Shown piece after piece: positions 5,745-6,434 of a DNA stretch of 6,434 nucleotides. Made by a program: the position numbers and the translations under genes. The stretch spans positions 9,130 through 15,563 of the forward strand of contig DIKC01000050.1 in assembly GCA_002421565.1 (NCBI GenBank). The letters run 5' to 3'. The notes beneath the pieces are model-generated. The model saw nothing but the letters and a program-made list of their open reading frames with translations. It did no database searches and was not told where the DNA came from. The stretch's first letter is position 1. Every line of letters begins with the position of its first letter. The stretch comes from Desulfobulbaceae bacterium UBA5628. Lineage in GTDB: Bacteria; Desulfobacterota; Desulfobulbia; Desulfobulbales; Desulfurivibrionaceae.

Positions 5745-5769
5745 GGGGACGGATTTGAAATCCGTCCCC
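5745..5769. repeat. 25-base palindrome, REP-like or terminator stem
   Basis: GGGGACGGATTT (5745-5756) and AAATCCGTCCCC (5758-5769) are exact reverse complements around a single G. As RNA it would form at least a 9-bp stem with a 7-base loop. It lies 9 bases after the acsE-like stop codon. Neither strand has a T tract after it, so it is not a standard intrinsic terminator. It may be an intergenic repeat (REP-like), a transcript-end stabiliser or a protein-binding site. Confidence 0.7.
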
Positions 5770-5778
5770 GGTTCCTGT

Positions 5779-6434
5779 TTACAGTTCCAGCCAGGATTCG
5801 GAAAAGACGTTCTGGCCGGAGAGCACCTTGTAGGTCTTGTAATGCTCGAGGGCGGTGCCGGAAAGGGTGGCTGGATCGGGATCGTTGCCGTCCATCATCC
5901 CGTGAACCAGGTCCACCAGGTTCTGGCGTTCGCCCTTGCAGATCGCCATCAACTCGGCGTCGTAGGCGTTGACGATGGCGGTGGTGAGGCCGTGCTTCAT
6001 CAGCATGATCAGGTAGGTGCGGTCGAGATACTTGCGGAGATGCTCGGCCACCCCGTTGGAGACGTTGGAGAGCCCGACGGTGGAACCGGCTCCGGGCGCG
6101 ATTTCCTGGAGCATGCTCATGAATTCGAGGCCGGAGTTGATCTGATCGGCCCCCAGGGTGATCGGGGTGCCGATCGGGTCGAAGAGCATTTTTTCATTGG
6201 GGATGCCGGCCTCGGCTAGGGCCATCATCAGGTCCACCGCCATCGCGGCCCGCTCGTTGGAGTCGCGCGGCATCCCGTCCGGCCCCCAGAGCAGGGCAAT
6301 GACGTTGCAGCCCGCCTCGGCCGCCACCGGGATCAGCTTCTGCATCCGTTCCGGCTGGGCCGAAATGGAGTTCATGATCGCGGCGCCCTTGTTCTTGACC
6401 ACCTTGAAACCGGCGGCCATGGCGTCGGTGTTGG
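5779..6434 (-). CDS. acsE: Methyltetrahydrofolate:corrinoid/iron-sulfur protein methyltransferase (AcsE-like), 5' truncated by window
   Basis: The last 217 codons of a pterin-binding TIM-barrel methyltransferase; the frame runs off the window end, so the ATG at 6418-6420 is internal. AcsE moves the methyl group from methyl-tetrahydrofolate to the cobalt of the corrinoid iron-sulfur protein, in the methyl branch of the Wood-Ljungdahl pathway, in the cytoplasm. Visible landmarks, numbered from the first complete codon: MNSISA (20-25), PRDSNER (55-61), LFDP (83-86, pterin-site Asp), LSNVS (121-125, with the Asn that contacts the folate ring) and DRTYLIMLMKHGL (137-149). The segment about 163-190 looks longer than I recall for the acetogen enzyme. 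Other pterin-binding methyltransferases (MetH-type, MtrH-type) are less likely given LSNVS and MNSISA. The stop is TAA at 5779-5781, followed by two hairpin elements. Confidence 0.82.
   Translation of the reverse strand, partial: NTDAMAAGFKVVKNKGAAIMNSISAQPERMQKLIPVAAEAGCNVIALLWGPDGMPRDSNERAAMAVDLMMALAEAGIPNEKMLFDPIGTPITLGADQINSGLEFMSMLQEIAPGAGSTVGLSNVSNGVAEHLRKYLDRTYLIMLMKHGLTTAIVNAYDAELMAICKGERQNLVDLVHGMMDGNDPDPATLSGTALEHYKTYKVLSGQNVFSESWLEL

Overview
The window reads as chromosomal DNA from a GC-rich anaerobic bacterium. The best lineage guess is Desulfobacterota, possibly Desulfobulbales-like. The reasons are a corrinoid/iron-sulfur protein methyltransferase of the Wood-Ljungdahl pathway (AcsE-like), two tandem TatA genes in the style of that phylum, a divergent class II aldolase and a type II DAHP synthase. 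The lineage call is an inference from gene content and overall sequence feel, since no search could be run.

Layout. Bases 1-24 are the 3' end of a tRNA, most likely tRNA-Pro, followed by a strong hairpin terminator (31-62) and about 160 bases of leader with no clear promoter. Two small tatA-type genes follow on the plus strand (224-424 and 448-693), each with a good ribosome binding site. They meet a minus-strand class II aldolase-family gene (700-1983) tail to tail with only 6 bases between them. Upstream of the aldolase, also on the minus strand, is a stand-alone cold-shock protein gene (2117-2317) with its own terminator and a structured leader of roughly 80-140 bases.

The rest, all on the minus strand, reads from right to left. 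First comes the 3' part of an acsE-like gene (5779-6434, cut by the window end). Next are a 25-base near-perfect palindrome and a second hairpin with a T tract. Then there is an apparent three-gene operon: a small HsdR N-terminal-like protein (5099-5674), type II DAHP synthase (3733-5070), and a 12-TM-type anion permease of the YbiR/CitMHS/ArsB superfamily (2459-3700). Gaps inside this operon are about 28 and 32 bases.

How the genes work together. Most are housekeeping: protein export (TatA), central carbon metabolism (aldolase, AcsE), entry to aromatic amino acid synthesis (DAHP synthase), RNA chaperoning (Csp) and ion transport. I see no CRISPR array, insertion sequence, integrase or complete defence system. 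The points most worth a second look are a 10-base tandem duplication that puts the permease's ATG out of frame and leaves a TTG start, the nuclease-like HsdR_N protein that appears to have lost its catalytic Lys, the terminator-like element directly in front of that gene, and the aldolase with altered class II motifs.
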